DNA of 64,000 bases from Heliocidaris erythrogramma (GCA_025617745.1 CM046873.1:23667547-23731546); one strand, 5' to 3'. Positions 24,417-36,230 are shown, numbered from the stretch's first letter. Notes: generated from the letters alone by a model not told the origin. Translations and numbers: made by a program.

Positions 24417-24419
24417 AAA

Positions 24420-25330
24420 GGGACATTTCCAATCATATTGTGACGGATTTTATAATTAATCACTTTTTAGCACTAAACAAAAAAATTCGAAATACCCTTT
24501 GGCCAAACTTTGCTCCCCAAAATGTTCTGGTTGAAAGAAAAAGAAATTTTTCCGGCTTACCTACCAACGTTTATAACTGAAAAGAAAGCGATTAATACAA
24601 TTAAGGTTCAAATCGGATCATGTGGGTTGTGTTAATGTTGAGAAGTGCAATTAAAATAGCTATTTCGATACCTAAAAAGTTTTTAAAATAGTCGAGAGGT
24701 TGTTAAAAGCTATAACAAAATTTGCTAATTAACTACGCTCACAAATGTTTAAATATGTTGATATTATCATCAAGAAGAAAGGCAAGGAGGACATCATTGT
24801 GTCCTTAGTTTATCCTACGCAGGTGCCTTCTTGAGGTACAAAATCGTGATGATGTGAATTAAATTGATAAGAGCATTTTCATAGAGAAAATGGGCGCTTT
24901 GAGATAAAAGTCGGTAGATCAAAGTAAGAACAGATAGGGAATTATTTTCCCCTGGCAGGATAAAGAAAGATTTGAAGAAGATTATATATTTTCCTAAAAT
25001 GCCCGATAGCATTCTTAGTGAAGGACCCAGTAGGATGTAGATGGAAAGATATCAGATCGATCAAAAATATGAAATGAAACTTTGTCCTTTTGAAATACTG
25101 CCGAATGGACTATTGGAATGATAGAATCTTTAATGACAGAGCTTTATTTGTTTTTGGATTCATTATTTGTGATAACAATTTATTGGTACTACAGAATTCC
25201 CAAATGGCTTTAAACAGTAACATATTAAAACATTAACACGATAACAAATTAAAATGATAAGGAAGCTTTTCGATCTGCAACTCATCAGGTTATCACGCAG
25301 ATATGAACAAATAACAAGAAAATCAACTAG
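24420..25330. other. Unannotated DNA
   Basis: AT-rich sequence in which no repeat end, exon or RNA gene was recognised. Confidence 0.45.
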
Positions 25331-25974
25331 TTATACTAGTTATGTTCATACGTACTACATAGCATCGATGCTGTGTAAGTCTCGAAACTATTTCCAGTAC
25401 GTTCAGACAGGCCATGATCGATTTGCTTGTATCACCCACTCGTGACTATTCATCGCTCACTCGCTGCCAAAACAATAATTACTGCGCCACACACGGTGAC
25501 CCGAGTATAATTGGTATGCATGGTCAAAACGCGCGGAAGTTTGTGCACAGGGGTTATATCATGCGAAGTTTTTGTTTTGAATAATATTTTATTTGTCTTC
25601 CTAAATCAACATAATAACACAATGACGATTCATTTGTAATATATCGATAATACAATCAACTAGCAAATACATGTGTTAAAATAATTAATTTTAAATAAAC
25701 CTTGTACATGTCAAAATTGACTGAACTCCAATCTTATGCCAAAATAAAACACATGCATGCACACTATATTCTCTGGTAAGCACATGTAAATCAATATCTA
25801 AAGACCACATCATACTTTAGTTAAAGGTCTGATTCTGAAAGAGCAAATTCTCAGCTTTAAAATGATATATAACCCATTCGATGTTCATAACTCAATGTAC
25901 AAAGAGAAGAATGCACAGTCCCTCATAATATTATGATAATAATCCAATTCTAAATTTTATTAACCGAAATGAAA

Positions 25975-26180
25975 ATTCTTTTTGCCCAATTGATCGTGGG
26001 CCCAGCAGTCACTGTGCAGCGCCAGTTCGACGTTGCTCTATCCTTTCAATTGTTGAACGCCAAACAATGTAGCAGCAACTCCCATCTTTTATCGTCTTTT
26101 GGTATGACGCGGCCGAGGTTCGAACCCACGACCTCCCGATTGTGAGGCGGACGCTCTACTGACTGAGCCAACACATCGGT
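25975..26180 (-). mobile_element. SINE with a tRNA-Val(CAC)-like head
   Basis: In reverse complement the head (about 26176-26103) reads GGCTCAGTCAGTAGAGCG, CTCACAA as the anticodon loop (anticodon CAC), then GTGGGTTCGAACCTCGG. The acceptor stem pairs at 6 of 7 positions, but the anticodon and T stems have mismatches. The body follows with 'ggcgttcaacaattgaaag' and 'gagcaacgtcgaactgg'. This is a retroposed tRNA relic rather than a tRNA gene. Confidence 0.65.
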
Positions 26181-26363
26181 ATCGATAATGTTATTTCTTA
26201 ATAAGAGTTTAAAGTTTGCAGTCTTTTGAAGCACTCTGACTTGCAAAGTGTTGTGCTGAGGTGACAAATGGAGGATTAGAACTCAATGAAAATTTCTATG
26301 AAGGGATTATCGGATTGTCCTAAAACTTGGTATACTACATAGACATATACATATCCTGTTTAT

Positions 26364-26633
26364 CATAGTGCACAAGTATCAACGCAAGAACTTACTCCGG
26401 GAGATTTATCGGAGATTAAAATGAGACAAGTATTCAGGGACGTGAAAAAGAAAAGTAATATAACAAAATCCAGAGAAGACACACATAAGTCTGATAAAAA
26501 GCTGTCAAAAATACCACTTCTAGATTGTTTGGTGCCTCCACATTTTAGATTACTTACAAAAAATGTATACTCTTTCAGGAAATACCCAAAACTAAAATTT
26601 GACCATGCATGCCAACCAAAACACATTGTTTGA
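26364..26633 (+). other. Unrecognised open frame with lysine-rich segment
   Basis: An open stretch follows a possible acceptor (tgtttatcatag). It includes QELTPGDLSEIKMRQVF and HKSDKKLSKIPLLDCL. It has protein-like composition but no recognised family. It lies between the halves of a split DNA element and may belong to inserted mobile DNA. Confidence 0.15.
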
Positions 26634-27258
26634 GCTCTAACTGAAAATCACACAGTGCCACTTTTGGGTGGTTTTGTGGTGCCTGGTCATATATAAAAAA
26701 GAAAAAGATAAAAAGAAGGAACCCCAAAAAACAAACAAACAACAAAACAACCCCCTTCCGTACCACACAGTATACATATTAGCCTACTTACCCCTATATA
26801 CATCACATTACATTACAGTACCAGATGAAACAGACAAAATGATAATAGAAAAAAGTAGGGAAGAGGGTACATCACATCAATACATACATTGCATTATATT
26901 ATAGCACCACATGAAACAGACAGAATTACAATAGCAGCGATTGCGCTCACATTACAAATAGTCACAAGCGCGGTGGGTGATCTACCGCAAAGCGTCGATG
27001 CTTTGTCGCTGGATCCTGAGATTTACTCCTGCTAAACTCGCTGCAAGAATAGTTTGGAAACTCGCTTCTATCTCGTGACTCTCTGCGTTCAGACAGCGTT
27101 TGGTCTCGACACTATCTGGTCTTCACCAAAATAGCATCGACACCTCGATAGCATCGATGCTATCGCTCCACGTGTCAACGTACCTATTACAAATAGTCAC
27201 AAGCGCGGTATCTGTGGAATGTGCCTGCCAGGCTGAAATGTACTATTCATGTGTTAAT

Positions 27259-27747
27259 TACACAAGTTATGTTTATACGTAGTACATAGCATCGATGCTA
27301 TGTAAGTATCGAAACTATTTCCAGTACGTTCAGACAGGCCATGATCGACTTGCTTCTATCACCCACTCGTGACTATCAATCGCTCACTCGCTGCCAAAAC
27401 AATAATTACTGCGCCACACACGGTGACCCGAGTATAATTGGTATAGAAGTTTGTGCACAGGGGTCATATCATGCGAAGTTGCGAGTGAAGATAGCAGCGA
27501 GTGAAGCAGCGGTTGCGTTCACATTACAAATAGTCACAAGCGCGGTGGGTGGTTTACCGCAAAGCATCGATGCTTTGTCGCTGGATCCTGAGATACTCGC
27601 TGCCAGAATAGTTTTTAGTTTCGAAACCTAGCTCCAACTCGCTTCTATCTCGTGACTATCTGCGTTCAGACAGCGTTTGGTCTTAAACTATCTCGAATCC
27701 TAGATAGCATCGATGCTATCGCTCTACGTGTGAACGTACCTAGTATG
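27259..27747. mobile_element. GCATCGATGC-word DNA element, compact copy
   Basis: The left end ACAAGTTATGTTTATACGTA and the right end TACGTGTGAACGTACCTAGT are imperfect inverse copies. GCATCGATGC occurs next to both ends (about 27291 and 27706) and once internally (about 27565). Repeated phrases include 'ttcagacaggccatgatcg' and 'ttcagacagcgtttggtc'. About 490 bp with no transposase. Confidence 0.65.
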
Positions 27748-27999
27748 AAAGCTAAAGTGGGCACATCCTGCATAGTGAAAACCAACGCAATGCTTGGACG
27801 AACTCCTTTTGTCTACACAAAAGAGGGTCTCTAGATTGAACGTATGCTGCTTCCAAAAACCGGAGGTGGGTTAAGCCCCTGGCTCTACTGACAATAGAGA
27901 ACTGATCGTCTGAATAGCTTTGCGCACACAATGTGTTAGCAAGCAGGTGTTTTTTTTAAAGCAAATCTTAAACCTGGGGCTGGACCTGACTAGCACTTG

Positions 28000-28148
28000 T
28001 GCTATTTTCTGGTTCCATTTTACCATATTTTCTCCTTTGTTTTTGCCATGATCTAATTATTTAATGTTTTCCTGCAAATATTGTAAATATTATAATGTAC
28101 AGTATCTTGTTATTGGTAAATAAATACAATCAATCAATCAATCAATCA
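28000..28148 (+). mobile_element. LINE 3' UTR fragment with (CAAT)n tail
   Basis: An AT-rich 3' UTR-like stretch ends 'ggtaaataaatacaatcaat' and a CAAT tetranucleotide tail. Short tandem tails of this kind are typical of CR1/L2-clade elements. No coding remnant is visible. Confidence 0.5.
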
Positions 28149-29238
28149 CAGTAAAATTTTAAAGTTTTACGGAAAAAGCTGAACCAACGCAATTTCATAA
28201 TGCATTTTTGTGCGGAGAATGAGTGAACTTATCCTTTACATTTACCGTTTTGATAAAACATTTACCCCTGATAAGAGTTTGATCACATGTTTGTGACTGA
28301 GTTCTTCCCATTTTTACCCATTATTTTGCTAATCATCTCCTAAATATAACAACGAAATGTGAATCTTACAAGAAGAAGAATAAGAAAACAAAAAGGCGGG
28401 CTAGTTTCATGCTTTCTGTACTTGCTCGAACATGTGTAAAGTATAGTATTAGGAAATGAGATGATCAAATCCAGAAGTATTGCTAGAGGGCAAAGGGGAT
28501 TGGCTATCTAGAAAAATGGAGATTTGGTATTTGTTGTTACAGTTTTGCCTGTTGACGATGTTTTGGAGTACCTTCTTGCAGATTTGAAACAAGAGTTCCT
28601 CTTTAACCCTTTCGAGACAACTGACCACATTTTGTGGTTTGGCTCAATAATTTTTGATTCAGAAGTATAGAAAATATACCACATGCATGAGTAAAAGAGC
28701 AAGAATTTCTGTAACTATGTCCAGTTTTGTTGCATGACCATATTGCGTTTGTTGCCAATAATAAAAAAACCAGAATAACAACTTAAAATCCCTAAAATCC
28801 ACATTGAGAGGTTGAAAATCATTGATTTTTATAATCAAAACTGGCAATTTTTAAAACTTTTTGACAAAATTCATAACCATGTATAGTGTTTTCCAAGATA
28901 TTACACCTTATAAGAAGCACGTAACACTAAACGAAAAATATTATTGCTGCCAATTTGAAGAACAAAATGTGATCAATTTAGCCCTGATATAATTCCTGTC
29001 CTGAAAGGCTTGAAAAAAGCTTGTCGGCAAGTTTTAGATTTTATCTCTAGAGTGTTTTGCCTTTTTTCCCTAGCGAAGCCCCTGGTCATTATGATGACAA
29101 TAATCAGGGTAATGCAGGTTTGGGTATAATCTGAATTCTACTTCACCAGAAATTGCTTTAGGGTGCCTACTATCCTATCTTCAAAATATGTAGCAATAAA
29201 ATTGATGATGTCTATATAGACTACAAATGTAATATATA
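28149..29238. other. Unannotated DNA
   Basis: AT-rich sequence with no recognised repeat end, exon or RNA gene. Confidence 0.45.
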
Positions 29239-30105
29239 CTGAACTACAAAAGAAACGTCGCACATGTATGTAAACTGTTTTACTTACAATGAAACATATT
29301 CTTTATTCAAATGTGAAAACTGAGAAAATGTTTTGCTTTGTTTAGATTAACAAGTGCAAATGTGCAATAACGACTCTCGTCGTTGATAGCGCCAGTTCTG
29401 ACGTTGTTGGGCCCACAGGAGACGTTCCCGACGATGTCGAACGATGAGGATAGGGCCCCGAGCAGGACGCCGACAAGACAAGTTGAAGCTTCTCAGCCGA
29501 CGACAAACAGTTGCTGCAGAAATTGGTCTGTTGTGTGTGCCACTAGTCTGTAGAGCCGATTCTGTTCCTCTGCGGAAGCGATCCTGCAAGTGGTCCCGGT
29601 GAAGATGGCGATCTTGACGTGCTGTTGTCACCCTGCGCTGACGATCGTTGGTGCTGTTGGTTGCATTGTATCGCTCCCGCAGTCTCTCTACTGTCCGAAC
29701 GCTGCATTGAAGTCGTTGGTAATGACTCTAGGACGTTGGCCAGCATGAAGACGTCCGATGGCTTATTCCCTCTGGTTTCGAGTCAGACGTGGCATGGTGA
29801 CAGCGCTCAGGAAACGAATGACAGGATGAAGGTTTTGGGTCCCTTTTAAACCCACTGGATAGAGGATATGCATGTGCATCATGTTTTTCAAAAAGCTGCG
29901 CTCGAGTGCACTACCATGTTCACGGAAAGGATGAGTTTTAATCCTACACAGAAATCACATTTTGTTATGATGATGTGTTATGGACGGTCAATGCCATATC
30001 TGTGATGTTAAAAAAGCATAAAATCTGATTTTACGTATCAAATTTGTATATCATGTGTAAAACATATATCAATTTGAAAAGTGCGACGTTTCTTTTGTAG
30101 TTCAG
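29239..30105 (-). mobile_element. Tc1-like transposon, internally deleted
   Basis: Perfect 25-bp terminal inverted repeats: CTGAACTACAAAAGAAACG plus TCGCAC at 29239-29263 and the inverse at 30081-30105. Both are flanked by TA-rich sequence (TATA on each side), fitting the TA target of Tc1/mariner. At 867 bp it is well under the ~1.3-1.6 kb of autonomous Tc1 elements. The coding strand is minus. The transposase N-terminal half is present and the catalytic DDE part is missing. Confidence 0.85.
29347..29790 (-). pseudogene. Tc1-like transposase, N-terminal DNA-binding part, broken
   Basis: A DNA transposase that would bind the TIRs and cut and paste the element. The 29347-29631 frame contains VTTARQDRHLHRDHLQDRF (first residue read through the frame edge), then THNRPISAATVCRRLRSFN and LSCRRPARGP. 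This is the linker and second helix-turn-helix (RED subdomain) of Tc1 transposases. The upstream part (29632 to about 29790) is in another frame, so a frameshift splits the first helix-turn-helix. The frame stops soon after RRERLLWAQQRQNWR, before the first catalytic Asp. Non-functional. Confidence 0.8.
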
Positions 30106-30114
30106 TATATTATA

Positions 30115-30668
30115 TTCAATAATTATAGAAACATAAAAATAGTTCCTACATTAATTGGCTAAAAATTCATTACAATTTATCTAATTCATTACCTGTAGTA
30201 TGGAATAATCTGCCAACTGAAATTTGGTCTTGCAAGACACTCAATCTTTTTAAACAAAAGCTTAAGAAATATTTGCTGACAGTGTAAATTTGTTAATCTT
30301 TATTCAGTGTCTAACTGCATTGTATAGGGTTTGTGTGGGATCTATCCTTTATTCTACTATATTATCTCAACTTTTTAATAATTTTGCATTAATCTGGTTT
30401 TATTTCTATTACATTCATAATATAGTCTTCTACCATCTGGGTAGCCTACTCGACAAGCCACTTGGCTTTTTTGGCTATACCCAAATTCCTTATTAGTGAC
30501 TATTTCTCTGTATATTTTGATTTGCATCTACTTAGTTTTATTCAATGTCCCTTTTCCTTTGTATTATATATATATATATATATATATGTATTCAATTGAT
30601 GTGAAATCTATTTTTATATGGAATTTGAAATAAAACTTCAACTTGAACTTGAACTTGAACTTGAACTT
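30115..30668 (+). mobile_element. CR1/L2-type LINE 3' end with (AACTTG)n tail
   Basis: 30183-30287 encodes NSLPVVWNNLPTEIW followed by SCKTLNLFKQKLKKYLLTV and stop. This is the conserved C-terminal tail (WNxLP...FKxxLKxYL) of CR1/L2-type polymerases. The 3' UTR is AT-rich with a (TA)n and 'gaaataaaacttcaac', and ends in a hexanucleotide tail ACTTGA repeated about four times. Copies 2 and 3 (about 31925-32510, 34350-34855) have lost 'tgaaatttggtc' and the tail. Confidence 0.75.
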
Positions 30669-30758
30669 ATAAATTCACTAATAAGTGGACACAGACATGC
30701 GTATTTGTGTGTCCACTGTGTGCGTGTGTGTGTGTAGGGGTGGTTTTACATAGATAGT

Positions 30759-30893
30759 CTTGTGGGGTACAGAGAACAAAAGAGCACAATGATGCCCTTT
30801 ATTCCGTCATGCTTGTGGGGTACAAAATACAATAGAAGAAGTACTTGTGGGGTACAAAACACAATAGGAGAAATGAATAGAGTTCCCCACAAG
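30759..30893. mobile_element. Word-type MITE X (CTTGTGGGGTAC), copy 1
   Basis: Bounded by CTTGTGGGGTAC and GTTCCCCACAAG. The same word occurs twice more inside in direct orientation. Between the words lie 'agagaacaaaagagc', 'ctttattccgtcatg' and 'acaatag'. Further copies are at 32592-32726 and 34934-35068, carried by the triplication. Confidence 0.7.
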
Positions 30894-30927
30894 TCCATGT
30901 ATGTGAATGTGGGTCTGTTTAGCATTA

Positions 30928-31090
30928 TGTCCGAGGACATTTTCGGACAGAGAACAAAAAAAAATCATGACAACAATGGTCCTCAGAAGCCGGACAATAG
31001 TCCTCGAACGTCGAACAATGAATTTGTGCTTTATTCCGTCGACTGTCCGAGGACGAGTAACAATAGAGGAACAATAGTTGTCCTCGGAAG
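30928..31090. mobile_element. Word-type MITE Y (TGTCCGAGGAC), copy 1
   Basis: Bounded by TGTCCGAGGAC and TTGTCCTCGGAAG. Internal words are TCGGACAG, GGTCCTCAGAAG, AGTCCTCGAACG and CTGTCCGAGGACG. It shares the spacer phrases 'cagagaacaaaa', 'tttattccgtc' and 'acaatag' with MITE X, although the repeated word differs. Further copies are at 32761-32927 and 35103-35266. Confidence 0.7.
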
Positions 31091-31135
31091 TAAAGCCATG
31101 TAAACGTGAGTGTGTGTGTGTGTGTCCGTGTGTGT

Positions 31136-31258
31136 GTCTGAGTGAGGGTGTGGTGACTGCAAATGCGAAGATCGTTGGTTCGATCCCCGGTACGGCACTT
31201 ATGCCTTTGAGCGAGGCATTTTATCATACACTAAAATGTGTTTTGCATATTGATCACG
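31136..31258 (+). mobile_element. tRNA-derived SINE fragment, copy 1
   Basis: The box B-like GTTGGTTCGATCCCCGG is followed by 'tacggcacttatgcctttg' and 'agcgaggcattttatc', as in tRNA-derived SINE bodies. The 5' half is replaced by a (GT)n stretch. Copies 2 and 3 are at about 32983-33098 and 35292-35418. Confidence 0.55.
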
Positions 31259-32210
31259 TGTGTGTGTGGTACCAAAACCCTTTTTCTTCATTCTGACTAT
31301 CAGTTAGATGATGAATGTAATCTAGTTCTATATCATTTATCTCCTTTTCTCTCCCTAGTGGTTGCTCTTCTCACCCTTGTACTTTCTCTGTTATTACTCT
31401 TTCCCCAGAGGCGGTTGGCACGTTCTCGAATGGGGGAGGGGGAGGGGGGAGGGTGGGCTGTCGTCACTTGCCCAAATAGATAGATATAGCAAAGAAGCAA
31501 TGAAGAAGAAGAAGACAAAAATATTTATTGAAGTAAAATGAGCAGGGTTTCCAATGAGATTGCTTTTGTTGCCCGACTAAGAGATGATGGTTCTCAGGCG
31601 GCTGAGAAGGGCGGGGGATTGAGCATTATCCCACATTTTATGGGGCAGCTAATATTCCAGCCCAACACCCTATAAATGGATAAGGATGCATTACCAGTAA
31701 CAGGGCGGATCCAGGATTTTGTAAATGGGGCGCACACATATGACTTTTAATCCTACACAGAAATCACATTTTGTTATGATGATGTGTTATGGACGGTCAA
31801 TGCCATATCTGTGATGTTAAAAAAGCATAAAATCTGATTTTACGTATCAAATTCCAATATGTGTAAAAGATATCAATTTGAAAAGTGCGACGTTTCTTTT
31901 GTAGTTCAGTATATTATATTAAATAATTATAGAAACATAAAAATAGTTCCTACATTAATTGGCTAAAAATTCATTACAATTTATCTAATCCATTACCTGT
32001 AGTATGGAATAATCTGCCAACTTGCAAGACACTCAATCTTTTTAAACAAAAGCTTAAGAAATATTTGCTGACAGTGTAAATTTGTTAATCTTTATTCAGT
32101 GTCTAACTGCATTGTATAGGGTTTGTGTGGGATCTATCCTTTATTCTTCTATATATCTCAACTTTTTAATAATTTTGCATTAATCTGGTTTTATTTCTAT
32201 TACATTCATA

Positions 32211-32295
32211 ATATCGTGTGTTGAGAGCCAGAAGGGCGTTAACTCTGTGTTAAAACATACGAGTTAACGCCCTTCTGGCTCTCAACACACGATAT
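32211..32295. mobile_element. 77-bp perfect foldback MITE with ATAT target duplication
   Basis: 32215-32245 and 32261-32291 are perfect 31-bp inverse arms (starting CGTGTGTTGAGAGCCAG) around a 15-nt loop. ATAT flanks both sides. The other two copies of the triplicated unit read 'cataatatagtcttc' here, which is exactly the empty site. Insertion therefore followed the duplication and was precise. Confidence 0.93.
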
Positions 32296-33128
32296 AGTCT
32301 TCTACCATCTGGGTAGCCTACTCGACAAGCCACTTGGCTTTTTTGGCTATACCCAAATTCCTTATTAGTTATGACTATTTCTCTGTATATTTTGATTTGC
32401 ATCTACTTAGTTTTATTCAATGTCCCTTTTACTTTGTATTATATATATATATGTGTATTCAATTGATGTGAAATCTATTTTTATATGGAATTTGAAATAA
32501 AATAAAATAATAAGTGGACACAGACATGCGTATTTGTGTGTCCACTGTGTGCGTGTGTGTATGTGTGTAGGGGTGGTTTTACATAGATAGTCTTGTGGGG
32601 TACAGAGACCAAAAGAGCACAATGATACCCTTTATTCCGTCATGCTTGTGGGGTACAAAATACAACAGAAGAAGTACTTGTGGGGTACAAAACACAATAG
32701 GAGAAATGAATAGAGTTCCCCACAAGTCCATGTATGTGAATGTGGGTCTGTTTAGCAGTATGTCCGAGGACATTTTCGGACAGAGAACAAAAAAAAAAAA
32801 ATCATGAGAACAATGGTCCTCGGAAGCCGGACAATAGTCCTCGAACGTCGAACAATGAATTTGTGCTTTATTCCGTCGACTGTCCGAGGACGAGGAACAA
32901 TACAGGAACAATACTTGTCCTCGGAAGTAAAGCCATGTAAGCCTGTGTGTGTGTGTGTGTCCGTGTGTGTGTCTGAGTGAGGGTGTGGTGACTGCAAATG
33001 CGAAGATCGTTGGTTCGATCCCCGGTACGGCACTTATGCCTTTGAGCGAGGCATTTTATCATACACTAAAATGTGTTTTGCATATTGATCACGTGTGTGT
33101 GTTTCTTGAAAAAAGAGAAAAAAGGTAA

Positions 33129-33611
33129 GGACTTGTGTATGGGTATGTTGGCGACAGTTTCATATACATAGGTTTATCCAAACTTGGTTTTACCGGACTA
33201 AAAGACTTCATTAGCCTATTCTCATTTTTGGAACGTAATATTACTTTTTTTTAAATATATATTTTTGTATTACAGAGAGGTGGAGAAGGGATGGCCAGGG
33301 GTGGGTGGCTATGTCAAGGTGTTATTTAAAACAAAGGCTCTTTGGGAATTATGTCTATTTTGAAAAAGTGTTTACTTTTGATGTATTATACACGTAGTAA
33401 GAAAATTTATAAACTATATAAATATGTGGGTTAATATTTTTTTTTCTCGTCTAGTGAAAGTTTACTTTATAGAGCATTCTACGTTACAGATTAGGAATCA
33501 CTTAACTGACATTTTATCGGGATTAACGCTCGGGCTAAAAATTATGATACACTTTAACGTACACAGATTGGAACAAGTTCGTTTACATAAGCATTCCGAT
33601 CCATTACTTTG
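33129..33611 (+). pseudogene. Exon-like segments inside the triplicated unit
   Basis: Three pieces look exon-like in copy 2. Piece A (to 33234) reads GLVYGYVGDSFIYIGL and KDFISLFSFLE before a GT. Piece B (33276-33318) has a strong acceptor (atttttgtattacag) and a donor-like CAAG/GTG. Piece C starts 33455 after 'ttttttctcgtctag'. The A-B-C phases join, stopping at 33494; alternatively C reads on in another frame (EHSTLQIRNHLTDILSG) to 33611. Copy 3 keeps them, with C truncated, and copy 1 lost them. No family recognised; perhaps a captured host gene end or chance. Confidence 0.2.
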
Positions 33612-36230
33612 AAGGTAGATTAAAATTTAAAAAAAAAATAAAAAAGACTCCAGAGAAATAGAATACATTATAAAAAGATGGTACCAAAATTTTAAAACAA
33701 CCCTTTTTCTTCATTCTGACTATCAGTTAGATGATGAATGTAATCTAGTTCTATATCATTTATCTTCTCATTTTTTTAATTCTTATTTTGCTCTTCTCAC
33801 CCTTGTACTTTCTCTGTTATTACTCTTTCCCCAGAGGCGGTTGGCACGTTCTCGAATGGGGGAGGGGGGGGGGGGAGGGTGGGCTGTCGTCACTTGCCCA
33901 AATAGATAGATATAGCAAAGAAGCAATGAAGAAGAAGAAGACAAAAATATTTATTGAAGTAAAATGAGCAGGGTTTCCAATGAGATTGCTTTTGCTGCCC
34001 GACTTAGAGATGATGGTTCTCAGGCGGCTGAGAAGGGCGGGGGATTGAGCATTATCCCATATTTTGTGGGGCAGCTAATATTCCAGCCCAACACCCTATA
34101 AATGGATAAGGATGCATTACCAGTAACAGGGCGGATCCAGGATTTTGTAAATGGGGCGCACACATATGAGTTTTAATCCTACACAGAAATCACATTTTGT
34201 TATGATGATGTGTTATGGACGGTCAATGCCATATCTGTGATGTTAAAAAAGCATAAAATCTGATTTTACGTATAAAATTCCAATATGTGTAAAAGATATC
34301 AATTTGAAAAGTGCGACGTTTCTTTTGTAGTTCAGTATATTATATTAAATAATTATAGAAACATAAAAATAGTTCCTACATTAATTGGCTAAAAATTCAT
34401 TACAATTTATCTAATTCATTACCTGTAGTATGGAATAATCTGCCAACTTGCAAGACACTCAATCTTTTTAAACAAAAGCTTAAGAAATATTTGCTGACAG
34501 TGTAAATTTGTTAATCTTTATTCAGTGTCTAACTGCATTGTATAGGGTTTGTGTGGGATCTATCCTTTATTCTTCTATATATCTCAACTTTTTAATAATT
34601 TTGCATTAATCTGGTTTTATTTCTATTACATTCATAATATAGTCTTCTACCATCTGGGTAGCCTACTCGACAAGCCACTTGGCTTTTTTGGCTATACCCA
34701 AATTCCTTATTAGTTATGACTATTTCTCTGTATATTTTGATTTGCATCTACTTAGTTTTATTCAATTCCCTTTTACTTTGTATTATATATATATGTGTAT
34801 TCAATTGATGTGAAATCTATTTTTATATGTAATTTGAAATAAAATAAAATAATAAGTGGACACAGGCATGCGTATTTGTGTGTCCACTGTGTGCGTGTGT
34901 GTATGTGTGTAGGGGTGGTTTTACATAGATAGTCTTGTGGGGTACAGAGAACAAAAGAGCACAATGATACCCTTTATTCCGTCATGCTTGTGGGGTACAA
35001 AATACAATAGAAGAAGTACTTGTGGGGTACAAAACACAATAGGAGAAATGAATAGAGTTTCCCACAAGTCCATGTATGTGAATGTGGGTCTGTTTAGCAG
35101 TATGTCCGAGGACATTTTCGGACAGAGAACAAAAAAAAAACCATGAGAACAATGGTCCTCGGAAGCCGGACAATAGTCCTCGAACGTCGAACAATGAATT
35201 TGTGCTTTATTCCGTCGACTGTCCGAGGACGAGGAACAATAGAGGAACAATACTTGTCCTCGGAAGTAAAGCCATGTAAACGTGTGTGTGTCTGAGTGGG
35301 GGTGTGGTGACTGCAAATGCGAAGATCGTTGGTTCGATCCCCGGTACGGCACTTATGCCTTTGAGCGAGGCATTTTATCGTACACTAAAATGTGTTTTGC
35401 ATATTGATCACGTGTGTGTGTTTCTTGAAAAAAAGAGAAAAAAGGTAAGGACTTGTGTATGGGTATGTTGGCGACAGTTTCATATACATAGGTTTATTCA
35501 AACTTGGTTTTACCGGACTAAAAGACTTCATTAGCCTATTCTCATTTTTGGAGGGTAATATTCCTTTTTTTTTTTTAATATACATTTTTGTATTACAGAG
35601 AGGTGGAGAAGGGATGGCCAAGGGTGGGTGGCTATGTCAAGGTGTTATTTAAAACAAAGGCTCTTTGGGAATTATGTCTATTTTGAAAAAAGTGTTTACT
35701 TTTGATGTATTATACACGTAGGAAGAAAATTTATAAACTATTTAAATATGTGGGTTAATACTTTTTTCTCGTCTAGTGAAAGTTTACTTTATAGAGCATT
35801 CTACGTTACAGATTAGGAATCACTTAACTGACATTTTATCGGGATTAACGCTCGGGCTAAAAATTATGATAGACTTTAACGTACACAGATTTGCTCTTCT
35901 CACCCTTGTACTTTCTTTGTTATTACTCTTTCCCCAGAGGCGGTTGGCACGTTCTCGTATGGGGGAGGGGGGGGGGGGGGGGGGGGGGTGGGCTGTCGTC
36001 ACTTACCCAAATAGATGGATATAGCAAAGAAGCAATGAAGAAGAAGAAGACAACAATATTTATTGAAGTAAAATGAGCAGGGTTTCCAATGAGATTGCTT
36101 TTGCTGCCCGACTAAGAGATGATGGTTCTCAGGAGGCTGAGAAGGGCGGGGGATTGAGCATTATCCCACATTTTAGGGGGGCAGCTAATATTCCAGCCCA
36201 ACACCCTATAAATGGATAAGGATGCATTAC

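Larger units (their letters stand above)
25331..27187. mobile_element. GCATCGATGC-word DNA element, split by other insertions
   Basis: The left part (25331-25570) starts ACTAGTTATGTTCATACG. The right part (about 26930-27187) ends CACGTGTCAACGTACC, roughly its inverse. Both parts contain the palindrome GCATCGATGC or close variants and match the intact element at 27259-27747. About 1.36 kb of foreign DNA, including the SINE at 26.1 kb, separates the halves. Confidence 0.55.

Noticed and set aside
26103..26176. tRNA-Val(CAC) gene
   Set aside because: Stem mismatches and an attached SINE body make it a retroposed relic.
30925..35352. Recurrent 60-143 codon frames repeated three times
   Set aside because: They overlap word-type MITEs and a SINE piece in several frames on both strands. 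The repetition is due to the DNA triplication, not a gene family.
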